NCBI RefSeq assembly: GCF_003346515.1
Contig: NZ_QQNA01000046.1
Span: 1 to 43,950, forward strand
Length of the DNA stretch: 43,950 nucleotides
Reading direction: 5' to 3'
DNA from: Streptomyces corynorhini
GTDB lineage: Bacteria > Actinomycetota > Actinomycetes > Streptomycetales > Streptomycetaceae
Within the stretch, counting starts at the first letter, position 1. Every line of letters starts with the position of its first letter. Positions 8,921-16,764 of this stretch are shown in pieces. Under the pieces are notes generated by a model. That model searched no databases. It was not told the DNA's origin and saw nothing but the letters and a program-made list of their open reading frames with translations. The translations under genes were made by a program, and so were the position numbers.

Positions 8921-9956
8921 CGAAGCCCTCCCCCGTCAGCGCGACGAACGCGTCCTCCAGCGAGGCGCGCTCCGGGCCGAAGGCCCGCACCCGTACCCCG
9001 GCCAGCACCAGCGCGGCGTTCAGCTCCGCGAGATCCGCGTCCGGCGGGGCCTCGCAGGTCAGCCGGGACTCCGTCACCACCACGTCGGTGGCGCCGCGCT
9101 CCTTCAGCACCCGCGCGGCCTCGCCCGGATCGGGGGTGGTGACGCCGAGCCTGCCCCGGACCCCGGCCGCCAGCCCGGCGACCGTGCCCTGGGTGATCAG
9201 CCGACCGCCGGTCATCACCGCGACATGCGTGCAGACCTGCTCGATCTCGTCCAGGAGGTGGGAGGAGAGGAAGACGGTCGTGCCGTCCGCCGCCAGCTCC
9301 CGCACCAGCGATCTGATCTCCCGCATGCCCTGCGGGTCGAGCCCGTTCGTCGGCTCGTCGAGCACCAGCAGCCGACGCGGTCTGAGCAGGGCCGAGGCCA
9401 GCCCGAGCCGCTGCTTCATGCCGAGGGAGTACGCCCGCGCCCGCTTTCCCGCCGCCGCGCCCAGCCCGACCCGGTCCAGGGCCGCGGCGACCCGGGCGCC
9501 ACGGGTACGGGGGTCGGCGCTCGGGTCGGCCGCGTCGTACCGTACGAGGTTGTCCCGGCCGGTCAGATAGCCGTACAGCGCGGGCCCCTCGATCAGGGCC
9601 CCCACCTGGGGCAGCACGGCGCGGGCCGCGCGTGGCACCGGGCGGCCGAGCAGCGCGGCGGAGCCTGCGGTCGGCTCGATGAGGCCCAGCAGCATCCGGA
9701 TGGTGGTGGTCTTGCCGGACCCGTTGGGCCCCAGGAAGCCGAAGACGCTCCCGGCGGGCACCGTCAGGTCGAGGCGGTCCACGGCGAGCTGTCCGCCCCG
9801 GAAGCGCTTGGTGAGGCCGCGCGTCTCGATGACCGGCCCGGCGCCGTCAACCGGCCCGGTGCTGTCAACCGGCCCGGTGCTGTCGGCCGGCCCGGCGCCG
9901 TCGACGGCCTCGCCGCCGACCGGCCCCGCGCCGTCCGAACCGGGGGAATCCGTCAT
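8907..9956 (-). CDS. ABC transporter ATP-binding protein
   Basis: A 349-residue nucleotide-binding subunit. Walker A GPNGSGKTT (76-84), signature YSLGMKQR (176-183), Walker B LLVLDEP (196-202), then the D-loop GLDP and the switch SSHLLDE. It matches CcmA/DrrA-type exporters that pair with ABC-2 permeases. AGGAGG lies upstream of the ATG at 9956. The N-terminal 41 residues before the ATPase fold are an unusual Gly-Pro-Asp-rich repeat encoded by four 18-bp units (9833-9904). The C-terminal domain of about 90 residues is the regulatory extension of this subfamily. It lies downstream of the LolA-like gene on the same strand, but a strong hairpin (10037-10069) intervenes. Confidence 0.93.
   Translation of the reverse strand: MTDSPGSDGAGPVGGEAVDGAGPADSTGPVDSTGPVDGAGPVIETRGLTKRFRGGQLAVDRLDLTVPAGSVFGFLGPNGSGKTTTIRMLLGLIEPTAGSAALLGRPVPRAARAVLPQVGALIEGPALYGYLTGRDNLVRYDAADPSADPRTRGARVAAALDRVGLGAAAGKRARAYSLGMKQRLGLASALLRPRRLLVLDEPTNGLDPQGMREIRSLVRELAADGTTVFLSSHLLDEIEQVCTHVAVMTGGRLITQGTVAGLAAGVRGRLGVTTPDPGEAARVLKERGATDVVVTESRLTCEAPPDADLAELNAALVLAGVRVRAFGPERASLEDAFVALTGEGFDVAG
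9833..9904. repeat. four 18-bp in-frame tandem repeats
   Basis: Units 9833-9850, 9851-9868, 9869-9886 and 9887-9904 share CCGGCCCGG(C/T)GC(C/T)GTC plus two variable bases. They encode the GP-(A/V)-D-(S/G)-(T/A) hexapeptide repeat at the N-terminus of the ABC ATPase. Units 2 and 3 are nearly identical. Confidence 0.9.
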
Positions 9957-10036
9957 CTCCCGCGCCTCCTCGCTCTCCGCCTCCCGGGCGCCACGCGCCC
10001 GGTCACCCCAAGAACGGACCGGCCCCGGTCAGCGTT

Positions 10037-10069
10037 CCGCCCCGCCGCGCGACACGCGCGGCGGGGCGG
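10037..10069 (-). terminator. strong hairpin terminator after the LolA-like gene
   Basis: Stem 10037-10050 with 10056-10069 (14 bp, perfect), extendable by a G-C pair to a 3-nt ACA loop. It lies 12 nt past the stop of the minus-strand gene and upstream of the ABC ATPase, suggesting that the ATPase-permease pair is transcribed separately or by read-through. Confidence 0.8.
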
Positions 10070-10081
10070 TCGGCCGTGGCG

Positions 10082-11413
10082 TCAGTTCGCCTGGTTCGCG
10101 GCCTTGAGCAGCGCGTCCTTGGTGACCGCGCCGACGTAGACCTTTCCGTCGTCCGTCATCAGCGCGTTGACGATCCGGGTCTCGAAGACCATGCCCGAGC
10201 CGAACTTCCCGGTGACCTTGGAGCCCAGGGAGCCGATCAGGCCCTCTGCCTCGGCGGGCAGGTCGTCCTGCTTCGAGGCGCCGGACCCGGCGGCTTCGGA
10301 GCCCTTGCCCGCCGCGCCGCTCTCGTCCTTCGGGGACGTCAGCTCGTAGACCGTGCTCCAGCCCTTGCCGATCGTCTTCACGTCGCCGGAGTCGTCGGCT
10401 CCGCTCAGCTCGCCCAGCAGCCCGCCGAAGCGGCCCTCGCCCTGGTCCGCGCCGCTCGCCTCGTTCTTCGCGTCCTTGCCGTGCGCCGCGTCGCTCTCAT
10501 CGGCCCGCGTCACCTTCGTGCCCTTGGGCGGGGTGAAGTCGAAGGTGGAGGCGTCCGGCTTGGCGAAGTCGACCTTGGTGAAGCCCACATCGACAATCGG
10601 CTTGCCGCCGCCGCTGGAGGCGAGCGTGAACTTGAGCGGAGTGCCGGTCTTCGCGTCGACCGCGATCGTGACGGAACCGACCGTCGAACCGCTCTGCTTC
10701 GGCTTGACGAGCAGCCGGTACGCGTCGTGCCCGGCGACCCGCGCCGTCCCGTCGACCGTCACGGAGGTCGTGTCGCCGGCCGCCTTCAGCACCTGCGCGG
10801 CCAGCTCAGAAGGCGTCACGTCCAGGTCCTTGGCGCCCTGGGCGCCCTCGCCCTTCGTGCCCTCGCTCCCGCCGTGCCCGCCCGCGTCCTTCTCCGTCGC
10901 GTGGTACGCCTGGTTGGAGCCGCTGTCGTACGCCCACACCTCGTCGCCGTTGCGGATGAGGCTGTACTCCGCGGCGCCCTCCACGATGGAGAGGCGCTGC
11001 TTGTCGGCGCCGTCGGCCGCGACCCGCAGGGTGTGGGAGCCGGAGGCGAGTTCCATCAGCTTGGTGCCCGGGTCCGCGGTGGATCCGTCGCCCGCGCCCG
11101 CGGAGTCGCCGAGCGCGCCGGCCACGCTGTCGAGACCGCTCAGCGCGGGCAGTCCCAGATCCGTGGTGATCTTGAGGGACCCCGAGAGCTGCTGGGTGTC
11201 CGACGCGGCGATCTTCTCGATGAGCTGCTGCGCGCTGATGTCCGCCAGCTGGGGTCCGCTGCCACCGGCCGCGGCGAGTGCCGGTACGAGCCCGATGGTC
11301 GCCGCGGCCACCCCCGCCACCGCGACGGGAAGCGCGTAACGCGTCGCCTTGCGGCGGAACGCGCTCGGCTCACCCTCGGTCTCGGTGATCCGCGTGTTGT
11401 CGTTCGGTGCCAT
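10082..11413 (-). CDS. LolA-like (outer-membrane lipoprotein-sorting fold) membrane-anchored protein
   Basis: A 443-residue envelope protein. A single N-terminal hydrophobic segment (about 26-50, YALPVAVAGVAAATIGLVPA) follows basic residues and acts as an uncleaved anchor or signal peptide. The extracytoplasmic part has LolA/LppX-like beta-sheet segments (SGSLKITTDLGLPAL, YSLIRNGDEVWAYDSGSNQAY, YRLLVKPKQ, GTPLKFTLASSGG). Two Gly/Ser/Ala/Lys-rich insertions interrupt them (about 181-200 and 313-345). In actinobacteria such proteins occur next to ABC exporters, as here, and may handle hydrophobic ligands at the membrane; this is inference. I chose the ATG at 11413 because GGAGG lies about 10 nt before it. 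A more upstream start at 11464 would add 17 residues that consist of this Shine-Dalgarno region. Confidence 0.78.
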   Translation of the reverse strand: MAPNDNTRITETEGEPSAFRRKATRYALPVAVAGVAAATIGLVPALAAAGGSGPQLADISAQQLIEKIAASDTQQLSGSLKITTDLGLPALSGLDSVAGALGDSAGAGDGSTADPGTKLMELASGSHTLRVAADGADKQRLSIVEGAAEYSLIRNGDEVWAYDSGSNQAYHATEKDAGGHGGSEGTKGEGAQGAKDLDVTPSELAAQVLKAAGDTTSVTVDGTARVAGHDAYRLLVKPKQSGSTVGSVTIAVDAKTGTPLKFTLASSGGGKPIVDVGFTKVDFAKPDASTFDFTPPKGTKVTRADESDAAHGKDAKNEASGADQGEGRFGGLLGELSGADDSGDVKTIGKGWSTVYELTSPKDESGAAGKGSEAAGSGASKQDDLPAEAEGLIGSLGSKVTGKFGSGMVFETRIVNALMTDDGKVYVGAVTKDALLKAANQAN

Positions 11414-11743
11414 GTGTGCCCTACCTCCGTGGTCGGCGGCCTTCCGTCCGTTGCACTCGTCCACCCCTTGCCGCCATTCTCACCCGAATTGGTCAGGAGT
11501 GGTGTTGTCCATAGGACCAAATCGGCACGGCCGAAGCGTCAGCCCCCGGGAGCAACTTCCCGTACCCCTATGGGATGACGTGACGATGAGATGCCCACCG
11601 GGCATCCCTTAGGGGATGCCCCGAACGCGGCGCGGCACACGGCCGACCGGGGGACTCCCGGCCCCACCCGAGACCTGCGGGCGACCGGCCCACCCGCGAC
11701 CGGCGCGATCCGGCCCACCCGCGACCGGCGGCGACCAGGACGC
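11414..11743. other. intergenic, polyprenyl synthase to LolA-like gene
   Basis: 330 bp, both flanking genes on the minus strand. Contents: two imperfect tandem copies of a 24/25-bp unit (11682-11705 and 11706-11730) right after the polyprenyl synthase stop, and a pair of overlapping, mutually exclusive hairpins (11590-11621). An AT-richer stretch (about 11480-11530) probably carries the promoter of the LolA-like gene; no confident hexamers. Confidence 0.5.
11590..11621 (-). terminator. overlapping alternative hairpins
   Basis: The segment GGGCATCCC (11600-11608) can pair either with GGGATGCCC (11613-11621; 9-bp stem, 4-nt loop) or, through its first seven bases, with GATGCCC (11590-11596; 3-nt loop). 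One strand cannot form both. It lies 122-153 bp beyond the polyprenyl synthase stop and upstream of the LolA-like start. A simple terminator is the default reading; an attenuator-like switch is possible. Confidence 0.5.
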
Positions 11744-12754
11744 TCAGCCCGCGCGGTGGACCACCGCGTCGCACAGCTCCACCAGCGCCGACTTCGCGTA
11801 CCCCTCGGGCAGCGGCGTCAGGGTCGCCCGCGCCTCCTCCGCGTACCGCACGGTGTCGCGGCGCGCCTGCTCCAGCGCCGGGTGGGCGCGCAGCCCCTCC
11901 AGGGCCTCGGCGAGCCGGGCGTCGTCCGCCAGGTCCCCGTCCAGCATCGCGACGAGTTCCAGGTCCTCGGGGCGGCCGTGCGCCTCGGCCTGGGCGCGCA
12001 GCAGCAGCACCGGCAGCGTCGGGATGCCCTCGCGCAGATCGGTGCCGGGGGTCTTGCCCGACTCGTGCGAGTCGCTGGCGATGTCGAGGACGTCGTCGGC
12101 GAGCTGGAAGGCGACCCCGAGCCGCTCCCCGTACTGGGTGAGGATGTCGACGACCGACTCGTCCGCGCCGGAGGTCATCGCGCCGAAGCGGCCGGAGACC
12201 GCGATCAGCGAGCCCGTCTTGCCGCCGATGACGTCGAGGTAGTGGTCGACCGGGTCGCGGCCGTCGCGCGGCCCCACCGTCTCCAGGATCTGGCCCGTCA
12301 CCAGCCGCTCGAACGCCTCCGCCTGGACCCGTACGGCCTCGGGGCCCAGGTCGGACAGGATGTGCGAGGCGCGGGCGAAGAGGAAGTCGCCGGTGAGGAC
12401 CGCGACGGAGTTGTCCCAGCGGGCGTTGGCGCTGGGCACCCCGCGGCGGACGTCCGCCTCGTCCATCACGTCGTCGTGGTAGAGCGTCGCGAGATGCGTC
12501 AGCTCGACCACCACGGCCGCCGGGACGACACCGGGCGCGTAAGGATCGCCGAATTGTGACGCGAGCATGACCAACAGGGGCCGGAAACGCTTGCCTCCGG
12601 CCCGCACCAGATGCTGGGCGGCCTCCGTGATGAAGGGCACGTCGCTCTTGGTGGCATCGAGCAGCCCCGCCTCGACGGCCGCCAATCCGGTCTGGACATC
12701 GGCCTCAAGAGCCTGGTCCCGCACGCTCAGCCCGAACGGCCCGACGACGGTCAC
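11744..12754 (-). CDS. long-chain polyprenyl (E) diphosphate synthase
   Basis: A 336-residue trans-prenyltransferase. Diagnostic motifs: GGKRFRP (53-59), first aspartate-rich motif DDVMD (94-98), GGKTGSL and the second aspartate-rich motif DDVLD (220-224). The enzyme condenses IPP units onto an allylic diphosphate to make the long all-trans chain of menaquinone. The small A79/A80 residues upstream of the first motif fit a long product, but chain length cannot be fixed by eye. The GTG start has AGGAG 9 nt upstream. It lies in the same window as menG, the GGR/MenJ-like gene and nuo, supporting a menaquinone role. The divergent neighbour at 12910 is a peptide transporter. Confidence 0.93.
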   Translation of the reverse strand: MTVVGPFGLSVRDQALEADVQTGLAAVEAGLLDATKSDVPFITEAAQHLVRAGGKRFRPLLVMLASQFGDPYAPGVVPAAVVVELTHLATLYHDDVMDEADVRRGVPSANARWDNSVAVLTGDFLFARASHILSDLGPEAVRVQAEAFERLVTGQILETVGPRDGRDPVDHYLDVIGGKTGSLIAVSGRFGAMTSGADESVVDILTQYGERLGVAFQLADDVLDIASDSHESGKTPGTDLREGIPTLPVLLLRAQAEAHGRPEDLELVAMLDGDLADDARLAEALEGLRAHPALEQARRDTVRYAEEARATLTPLPEGYAKSALVELCDAVVHRAG

Positions 12755-12909
12755 GAGAGGTACTCCTGTCTGCTGACGATCACACGGATTGTCGATGTGT
12801 CGCTGTCACCACTCAAGTCAGCGTATCCGGTCCCCTTTCGATCACCATGGGCGGCTTCCCGGCACCGCCGGTATGTTCGAGATCGGCCATACGATCAGGA
12901 GTAGCCGTT

Positions 12910-14415
12910 TTGTCCGGAACCACGACCGACATGCACGCCGGCGAGGACACCCCGCCCCCTCGCGACGATCGCGCCTTCCTCGGCCACCCCCGGGGACTGC
13001 TGACCCTCTCGGGCCTGGAGGTCTGGGAGCGCTTCTCGTTCCTCGGGATGCAGGCGATCCTGGTCCTCTTCTTCGTCGCCACCGCCAGGAACGGCGGCCT
13101 CGGGATGGAGCCCGGCACCGCCGCCTCGATCTCCGCCGCGTACGGGACCCTCGTCTATCTGCTCTCGGTGGCGGGCGGCTGGCTGGCCGACCGGATCCTC
13201 GGCTCGTACCGCGCGGTGCTCTGGGGCGGCGTCCTCATCGCGCTCGGGCACTACGCGATGGCCGTCCCCGCGGCGGCCATGACCTGGGTGGGCCTCGGCC
13301 TGATCAGCGCCGGTACGGGACTGCTCAAACCGAACGTCTCCGCCATGGTCGGCAAGCTCTACCGTACGGAGGACGAGCGCAGGGACGCCGGTTTCGCCCT
13401 CTACTACATGGCGATCAACATCGGCGCCTTCCTGGGGCCGCTGGTCACCGGCTGGCTCGGCGACCACGTCAGCTGGCACTGGGCGTTCTCGGCCGCCGCC
13501 GCGGGAATGACGCTCGGACTGATCCAGTACGTGGCGGGCCGCCGTCACCTGGCCGGGCGCAGACACGCCGCCGAGTTCGCCCTCGCGCCGGAGCCGATGC
13601 GCCGCGCCGTCCGGCTGATGGCCGCGGGCGCGGCCGTCGTCGCCGTCGTCGCGGTGACGCTCTCGCTGGCCGGGTGGCTCACGATCGCCCGCTTCGCCGA
13701 CGTGCTCACCGTGATCTCGGTGCTCGCGCCGGTCGTGTACTTCGCCGTGATGTTCAAGAGCCCCCGGGTGAGCGCGGAGGAGCGCGGCAGGCTGCGCCCG
13801 TACGTGGTGCTGTTCCTGGCGTCCGTCTTCTTCAATTTCATCCTCTTCCAGGCGTACTCGACGATGATCCTGCTCGCCTCCACCAACGCCGACACCTCGA
13901 TCCTGGGCTTCACCTTCCCGGCCGGCTGGTACGCGTCCGCCCTGGGCGCCTTCGAGGTGGCGCTCGCGCCCGTCGTCGCGGCGGTCTGGGTGCGGATGGG
14001 CCGCAACCAGCCGCACGCCTCGAACAAGATTGCGATCGGGGTGATCCTCGGCGGGCTGTCGTTCCTGCTCATGGTCCTGCCCACCTCAGGGCACGGCGGG
14101 AGCGACTACCGGATGGCCGCCTGGTGGATCGTCGGCTCGTATCTGCTGCTCGGCCTCGGCGACATCCTGGTGGAGACCTCCGGTCTGTCCGCCTCCACCA
14201 AGCTCGCGCCGAAGGCGTTCGCCAGCCAGACCCTGGCGCTCTGGTTCCTCTCGCTGGCGCTCGCCAACGGCATCCAGGCCCAGACGGTGAAGCTGTACGG
14301 CCAGGTCTCGCAGCCCGCGTACTTCGGCGTCAACGGCGCCATCGCCGTCGTGGCCGGACTCGCCGTGATCGCCGCGGCGCCCTGGATGCGCCGCACGATG
14401 CACCCCGTCCGCTGA
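12910..14415 (+). CDS. POT/PTR2-family proton-dependent oligopeptide transporter
   Basis: A 501-residue major-facilitator-type symporter for di- and tripeptides, with about 14 hydrophobic helices. Signatures: LEVWERFSFLGMQAIL (the ExxERF helix-1 motif), GGWLADRILGSYRAVLWGG (loop 2-3 motif), TGLLKPNVSAMVG, and FALYYMAINIGAFLGP (the PTR2 motif). I chose the TTG at 12910 because a clean AGGAG (12897-12901) lies 8 nt before it. The ATG at 12847 precedes that site and would add 21 residues of non-coding character; the next ATG is at 12931. It is followed 97 nt later by an S15-type peptidase-like hydrolase on the same strand, so peptide import and processing may be linked. Confidence 0.92.
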   Translation: MSGTTTDMHAGEDTPPPRDDRAFLGHPRGLLTLSGLEVWERFSFLGMQAILVLFFVATARNGGLGMEPGTAASISAAYGTLVYLLSVAGGWLADRILGSYRAVLWGGVLIALGHYAMAVPAAAMTWVGLGLISAGTGLLKPNVSAMVGKLYRTEDERRDAGFALYYMAINIGAFLGPLVTGWLGDHVSWHWAFSAAAAGMTLGLIQYVAGRRHLAGRRHAAEFALAPEPMRRAVRLMAAGAAVVAVVAVTLSLAGWLTIARFADVLTVISVLAPVVYFAVMFKSPRVSAEERGRLRPYVVLFLASVFFNFILFQAYSTMILLASTNADTSILGFTFPAGWYASALGAFEVALAPVVAAVWVRMGRNQPHASNKIAIGVILGGLSFLLMVLPTSGHGGSDYRMAAWWIVGSYLLLGLGDILVETSGLSASTKLAPKAFASQTLALWFLSLALANGIQAQTVKLYGQVSQPAYFGVNGAIAVVAGLAVIAAAPWMRRTMHPVR

Positions 14416-14512
14416 ACGGCCTGATCCGCTTCCTGTCGCACCCCGGGCCGTGCCGCCCCCGCCGCCCGCCGCCCCCGTTCCACCGCCCCCGACTCCGTCC
14501 GAGGTGACCGGC

Positions 14513-16516
14513 ATGTCCCCCACCGTCCGCACCGACTTCCCGTACGGGACGACCCGCGAGGACGTACGCGTCCCGCTCTCCGACGGCACCCGCCTCTACG
14601 CCCGGATCTGGCGCCCGGTCACCGACGAGCCCGTCCCCGTCCTGCTCGAATACCTGCCCTACCGGCTGAGCGACTGGACGGCGCCGCGCGACTGGCAGCG
14701 CCACCCCTGGTACGCGGGCCACGGCTACGCCTCCGTACGCGTCGACGTACGCGGGCACGGCAACAGCGAGGGGCTGCCGGGCGACGAGTACGACGCGACC
14801 GAGCTGGCCGACGGCGTCGAGGTCGTCAACTGGCTCGCCGCACAGCCCTGGTCCAGCGGCAAGGTGGGCATGTTCGGCATCTCCTGGGGCGGCTTCAACT
14901 CGCTCCAGCTCGCCGCGCTCGCACCCGAGGCGCTGAAGGCGGTCGTCACCGTCTGCTCCACCGACGACCGGTACGACAACGACGTCCACTACATGGGCGG
15001 CTCGGTCCTCGCCGTCGACATGCACGCCTGGGCGGCCACCATGCTGGCCTTCGTCTCCCGCCCGCCCGACCCGCTGTACGCGGGGGCCGGCTGGCGCGCG
15101 ATGTGGCTCGAACGCCTCGAAGCCGTCGATCCGTTCATCCACACCTGGCTGGACCACCAGACCAGGGACGCGTACTGGAAACACGGCAGCGTCTGCGAGG
15201 ACTACGGCGCGATCAAGGCGGCCGTCCTCGCGGTGGGCGGCTGGCACGACCCGTACCGCGACACCGTGCTGCGGCTGGTCGAGCGGCTGGAACCGGGCCG
15301 GGTACGGGGGCTGATCGGGCCCTGGTCGCACCAGTACCCGGACCGGGGCCTGCCGCCGGGGCCCGCCATCGGCTTCCTCCAGGAGACGCTGCGCTGGTGG
15401 GACCACCACCTCAAGGGCGCCGAGACCGGGATCATGGAGGAGCCGCTGCTGCGCTCCTGGATCAGCGCCTCGCACCCGCCCGCGACCGGCTACCCCGAGC
15501 TGCCGGGCCGCTGGGTCGGCGACACCGCCTGGCCCTCGCCCCATGTCACCGTCGTGCCGTACGCCTTCAGGGGCGAGCCGGTCGTCGTCGACTCGCCGCA
15601 CCACACGGGGCTGGACGCGGGCCGCTTCTTCCCGTTCGGCAACGACGCGGACCTGCCGCCCGACCAGCGGGACGAGGACGCCAAGTCGGCCTGTTTCGAC
15701 TTCCAGGTCACGGGCGAACGCATCGAGATCCTCGGGCGGCCCCGGGTCACGCTGCGGCTGCGGCTGGACGTCCCGGCGGGACAGGCCATCGCCCGGCTGT
15801 GCGACGTCGCGCCGGACGGCTCCTCCACCCTGGTCACGCGCGGCGTGCTCAACCTCTCGGCCAGGAACGGCCGGGACCGGGCAGAACCGTGGCCCGAGGG
15901 CGCGACCGAGGACGTCACCTTCGAACTCAACGGCATCGGGCACACCTTCCCGCCCGGCCACCGCATCCGGCTCGCCGTCTCGTCCGCGTACTGGCCGTGG
16001 ATCTGGCCGCGCGCGGAGTCGGCGGGCTTCACACTGGACCCGGCGGGCAGCTCGCTCGAACTGCCCGTACGGGCACCGGTCGCTGAGCCGCGCCCGCTCA
16101 CCTTCGAGCCCGCCGAGCAGGCGGAGCCGCTGGGCGTGGTCTTCCCGGCGACGCTGGACGAGGAGCGGCCCGAGCGGCTGGTGGTGCGCGACGTCGCGCA
16201 GGGCACCTGGCGGCTGGAGGTCGACCCGCGCTACGGCGGCTCCCGCGTCTACCCGGACGGGCTCGAGTTCACCGAGGACGCGCTGGAGACGTACACGATC
16301 CAGGAGAGCGACCCGCTGTCGGCGCACACCCGCTCGGACTGGACGATCCGGCTGCACCGGCCCGAACTGGGGTGGGACACCCGGGTGCGGACGCGCTCCG
16401 AGATCAGCTGCGACGCCGAGTCCTTCCTCACCACCAACGAGGTGGTCTGCCACGACGGCGACGAGGTGGTCTTCCACCGGACCTGGGAGAAGAGGATTCC
16501 GCGCACGGCGGGCTGA
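14513..16516 (+). CDS. CocE/NonD-family (S15-like) alpha/beta hydrolase
   Basis: A 667-residue serine hydrolase of the X-Pro dipeptidyl-peptidase/CocE family. Nucleophile S124 in GISWGG; likely acid D246 in GGWHDPYRD; likely base H273 in GPWSH. The order and spacing match CocE (Ser-Asp-His). The C-terminal half (about residues 390-560) is the jelly-roll domain typical of the family. There is no signal peptide, so it is cytoplasmic. It may cleave Xaa-Pro dipeptides or be an ester/acyl hydrolase; the sequence does not decide. I chose the ATG at 14513 because GAGGTGA lies 5 nt upstream. Longer in-frame extension only adds Pro-rich residues. It follows the POT transporter, favouring a peptidase role. 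Confidence 0.88.
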   Translation: MSPTVRTDFPYGTTREDVRVPLSDGTRLYARIWRPVTDEPVPVLLEYLPYRLSDWTAPRDWQRHPWYAGHGYASVRVDVRGHGNSEGLPGDEYDATELADGVEVVNWLAAQPWSSGKVGMFGISWGGFNSLQLAALAPEALKAVVTVCSTDDRYDNDVHYMGGSVLAVDMHAWAATMLAFVSRPPDPLYAGAGWRAMWLERLEAVDPFIHTWLDHQTRDAYWKHGSVCEDYGAIKAAVLAVGGWHDPYRDTVLRLVERLEPGRVRGLIGPWSHQYPDRGLPPGPAIGFLQETLRWWDHHLKGAETGIMEEPLLRSWISASHPPATGYPELPGRWVGDTAWPSPHVTVVPYAFRGEPVVVDSPHHTGLDAGRFFPFGNDADLPPDQRDEDAKSACFDFQVTGERIEILGRPRVTLRLRLDVPAGQAIARLCDVAPDGSSTLVTRGVLNLSARNGRDRAEPWPEGATEDVTFELNGIGHTFPPGHRIRLAVSSAYWPWIWPRAESAGFTLDPAGSSLELPVRAPVAEPRPLTFEPAEQAEPLGVVFPATLDEERPERLVVRDVAQGTWRLEVDPRYGGSRVYPDGLEFTEDALETYTIQESDPLSAHTRSDWTIRLHRPELGWDTRVRTRSEISCDAESFLTTNEVVCHDGDEVVFHRTWEKRIPRTAG

Positions 16517-16764
16517 GACGCGCAGGGGGACCGGGACCGGCCGGGAGACACCGGTGAGGAGACGGGAAGGCGCCGGGGAGGAGCTGAGGAGGGGCCGAGG
16601 AGGGGCCGAGGAGGGGCCGCCGCCGGTACTACCGCCGGTAGCTCCTCCCGGCCGTCCGGAACACCCGCGTCCGTTCGGGCAATGCGGGCTTTTTATCACT
16701 GCCGCCACAGGGCAACACCGACGTAACGTGTCCTGCATCGATCCGGAAAGCGAGGCAGTACCCC
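16517..16764. other. intergenic with purine-rich repeats and terminator-like elements
   Basis: 248 bp. Three perfect 11-bp purine-rich repeats GAGGAGGGGCC (16586-16618) are followed by a small hairpin CTACC/GGTAG (16629-16633/16637-16641). CCGGGGAGGAGC (16573-16584) can fold onto GCTCCTCCCGG (16641-16651), giving a long terminator-like structure after the hydrolase gene. Further on, GCGGGCTTTTTA (16683-16694) carries a rare T-run. The fumarylacetoacetase promoter must lie in about 16690-16750; no confident hexamers. Confidence 0.5.
16586..16618. repeat. three 11-bp purine-rich tandem repeats
   Basis: GAGGAGGGGCC occurs three times in a row without mismatch (16586-16596, 16597-16607, 16608-16618). 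Each copy contains an AGGAGG Shine-Dalgarno-like core, but no start codon follows at a sensible distance. Confidence 0.9.
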
